Shown in pieces: positions 47,266 through 48,885 of a DNA stretch of 48,885 nucleotides. The stretch comes from Ignavibacteriota bacterium (GTDB lineage Bacteria; Bacteroidota; Ignavibacteria; UBA10030; UBA6906), in contig JACRFA010000158.1 of assembly GCA_016218065.1 (NCBI GenBank), positions 1 through 48,885 of the forward strand. Direction: 5' to 3'. The notes under the pieces are model-generated. The model was not told the origin of the DNA and did not search any database. It saw only the letters and a list, made by a program, of their open reading frames with translations. How positions within the stretch are numbered: the first letter of the stretch is position 1; every line of letters starts with the position of its first letter. A program made the position numbers and the translations under genes.

Positions 47266-48885
47266 TTCTCCATATTCAAAACTGTATGCGTCGTGCTGCT
47301 ATGCATCGCAGGATTCACAACATCGCGTGCGCAAAGTTCGGGCGTGCAACCAACCCCAGTACCCGGCTGGAACGCAGTGTATTATGATGAGGGTACACGA
47401 ACCTACAGCTTCTATCACGAGAATACATTGCTGTACGCGTATTCGATCCTTTCTGGCGTCACAACGAACGGTGGTACGTTCAACGAGCTGAAGGCTTACG
47501 ACAATAATGTTGTGCATTTCCTTCCCAGCGGCTTCGGCGGAATCAGCGCAATGTTAGGCGGAGTGGAGGTGACGCCAGGAAGTTCCGGCGTATCGTTTCA
47601 CTGTCTGGATCACAGATTCTTGTCGAACGATACAGTGTATGCGCATTGGGCTATGGCTGCCAACAGCGAAGTATGCAACTATGTGTACAAGTTCAAAATC
47701 GTGGGCAGGACATTAGTCATTCGGATCGAGACTGATTCTGTAAATTCAAACTCCAACATCGCAACCGCAGTTGACCTTGATATGTGCCGTCAGGCTTCCG
47801 GTGCATCACCCATTGCAATTCCCTACCTTTCCATGTTTAGTCTTCTTTACACAAATGATCTGTTCGTGTCGATGTTCGCCGATTGGGAAATCACCAACGC
47901 TTCCAAACTCTTTCCTCTCGACCCGATCTATGACACAACAAATGGTACTTGGGCATACTACGCCCACAATATCCTGTACAACCCCAAAACCGATGGCAAA
48001 CGCAACAGAGTGCAGGAGACATTGTACCTCACCACTGCAACAAACCTTGAGGATGTACTGCCCAATATCCCAAACCCCCCGTCACCGATGAAAGACGTTT
48101 CAGCAAATCAGATTGTATGGGATTATCGCCAACCGTTTGCGCGACTCATTCGTACCCCGTGGCGACACATAGACAGTGTGTGGAATCTTGGCGTGAGCAA
48201 CATTTGGCTTCAGATACACGATTGGCAAAATGACCATTCATCAACACCCGCGTACCTTAACGGCTACGATGACGGATTGCCGTGTGTTCTTCCTGCGAAC
48301 GAAAACGACATCGCAGGGTGGGAATTTGGTGGAGCGTCGGTCCTTAACACAATTATCACTAAGGCGCGATTCTCTTACGAGTATCGTATAGGACTCCATC
48401 AGAACTACATTGATTATTATGAGAACGCTGACTGCGCGCCATTCGGATATCAATCGACAGATGTTGCGCTCAGTTCAGCGGGATCGCGTGTTGAGGCTTG
48501 GTACAACAAACTTACTCACACACAATCCTATGTGTTGAAACCCTCCAGGGCAGCGGCTTACGCCAATTACTGGAGTATTCAGATTCAGAATTCTCATCAC
48601 ATCAACGGATGTTACCTTGATGTTCACTCGGCTGTTAACCCCTCGGACAGGATAGACTATCACGCATCGGTGACGCAGGCCGGAAAATTTCGCGAGACCC
48701 TTCAGAAGTATCGCGAACTATTTCCAATCCTCAGACAGAACCATGGCGGACCTGTTCAGGGGGAAGGGAATTTTCATTTTTTACACATTGGATACGCTGA
48801 TGATGTTGAGGCACGACTTAATGTACCTACGAACCAATTTTGTGGATATTATATGCCACTACTGTCCAACTATAAAGTGAACAAA
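47248..48885 (+). CDS. Large secreted protein, possibly a glycoside-hydrolase-like barrel (3' partial)
   Basis: The ATG has a perfect AAGGAGG site and a signal peptide ending GFTTSRAQ. The frame stays open for 546 codons to the edge of the window. The N-terminal ~270 residues are beta-rich, resembling a supersandwich domain of glycosidases (GWNAVYYDEGTRTYSFYHEN). After that the pattern resembles a (beta/alpha)8 hydrolase: IWLQIHDWQNDHSSTPAYLN, LHQNYIDYYENADC, INGCYLDVHSAVNPSDRIDY with a candidate acidic Asp, and VQGEGNFHFLHIGYADDVEA with a candidate Glu. Similarity to GH101/DUF5696-like enzymes is a guess from pattern. It follows the paired lipoprotein by 168 nt, in a cassette whose first copy is broken. 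Confidence 0.75.
   Translation, partial: MNQLFRFSIFKTVCVVLLCIAGFTTSRAQSSGVQPTPVPGWNAVYYDEGTRTYSFYHENTLLYAYSILSGVTTNGGTFNELKAYDNNVVHFLPSGFGGISAMLGGVEVTPGSSGVSFHCLDHRFLSNDTVYAHWAMAANSEVCNYVYKFKIVGRTLVIRIETDSVNSNSNIATAVDLDMCRQASGASPIAIPYLSMFSLLYTNDLFVSMFADWEITNASKLFPLDPIYDTTNGTWAYYAHNILYNPKTDGKRNRVQETLYLTTATNLEDVLPNIPNPPSPMKDVSANQIVWDYRQPFARLIRTPWRHIDSVWNLGVSNIWLQIHDWQNDHSSTPAYLNGYDDGLPCVLPANENDIAGWEFGGASVLNTIITKARFSYEYRIGLHQNYIDYYENADCAPFGYQSTDVALSSAGSRVEAWYNKLTHTQSYVLKPSRAAAYANYWSIQIQNSHHINGCYLDVHSAVNPSDRIDYHASVTQAGKFRETLQKYRELFPILRQNHGGPVQGEGNFHFLHIGYADDVEARLNVPTNQFCGYYMPLLSNYKVNK

Overview
The window looks like a chromosomal segment of an uncultured or little-studied member of the Bacteroidota/Chlorobiota (FCB) group, most like Ignavibacteria or Kapabacteria. 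The basis is two proteins ending in the type IX secretion (T9SS) C-terminal domain with the PNPFNP motif, several outer-membrane beta-barrels ending in Phe, many secreted Ig/BACON/dockerin-like modules, and moderate GC. This is inference from family content; there is no rRNA here. About 48 protein genes, three tRNAs and several families of short palindromic repeats can be supported.

Layout. 1-4.2 kb: secreted proteins, a 5'-truncated adhesin-like protein with dockerin-like repeats and a T9SS cargo protein with a frameshift. 4.3-6.7 kb: an island-like stretch on the minus strand with a tripartite HipB-HipS-HipT toxin-antitoxin operon, candidate operators, the N-terminal remnant of a phage-type integrase, then tRNA-Glu, tRNA-Arg and tRNA-Pro; two tandem copies of the tRNA-Pro 3' end carry an inserted palindrome. 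6.7-13.7 kb: a glycosyltransferase-like protein, a DEAD-box helicase, a cold-shock protein with a long structured leader, a TMTC-like membrane protein with TPRs, a secreted sugar dehydrogenase and a DUF1801 protein.

14.0-22.9 kb is the most unusual region. A tight four-gene operon encodes a coiled-coil protein, a membrane protein with a cytoplasmic roadblock/longin-like segment and periplasmic BON-BON-OmpA domains, a Ras/Rab-like small GTPase, and a PAS-AAA+-Fis sigma-54 activator. It is followed by a YegP-like protein, two more OmpA-domain proteins and a BON-LysM protein. I read this as a candidate envelope-sensing system linking peptidoglycan, a small GTPase and sigma-54 transcription.

23.3-27.4 kb: methylmalonyl-CoA epimerase and all the subunits of a sodium-pumping methylmalonyl-CoA decarboxylase (alpha, gamma, biotin carrier, beta), a propionate/succinate energy module. 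28.0-31.5 kb: YggS, DivIVA, purine nucleoside phosphorylase, a SIMPL protein and a decayed MNT-HEPN toxin-antitoxin pair, with two MITE-like elements between them. 31.6-37.1 kb: an isoleucyl-tRNA synthetase whose HIGH motif reads GIHH, a DksA-like protein, LspA and RluD. 37.3-40.4 kb: a tandemly duplicated cassette of outer-membrane barrel plus small exported protein. 40.5-43.3 kb: RlmN, adenylate kinase and a glycerophosphodiesterase. 43.6-48.9 kb: a 38-bp tandem repeat, then a second duplicated cassette of lipoproteins and secreted proteins, the last of which runs off the window.
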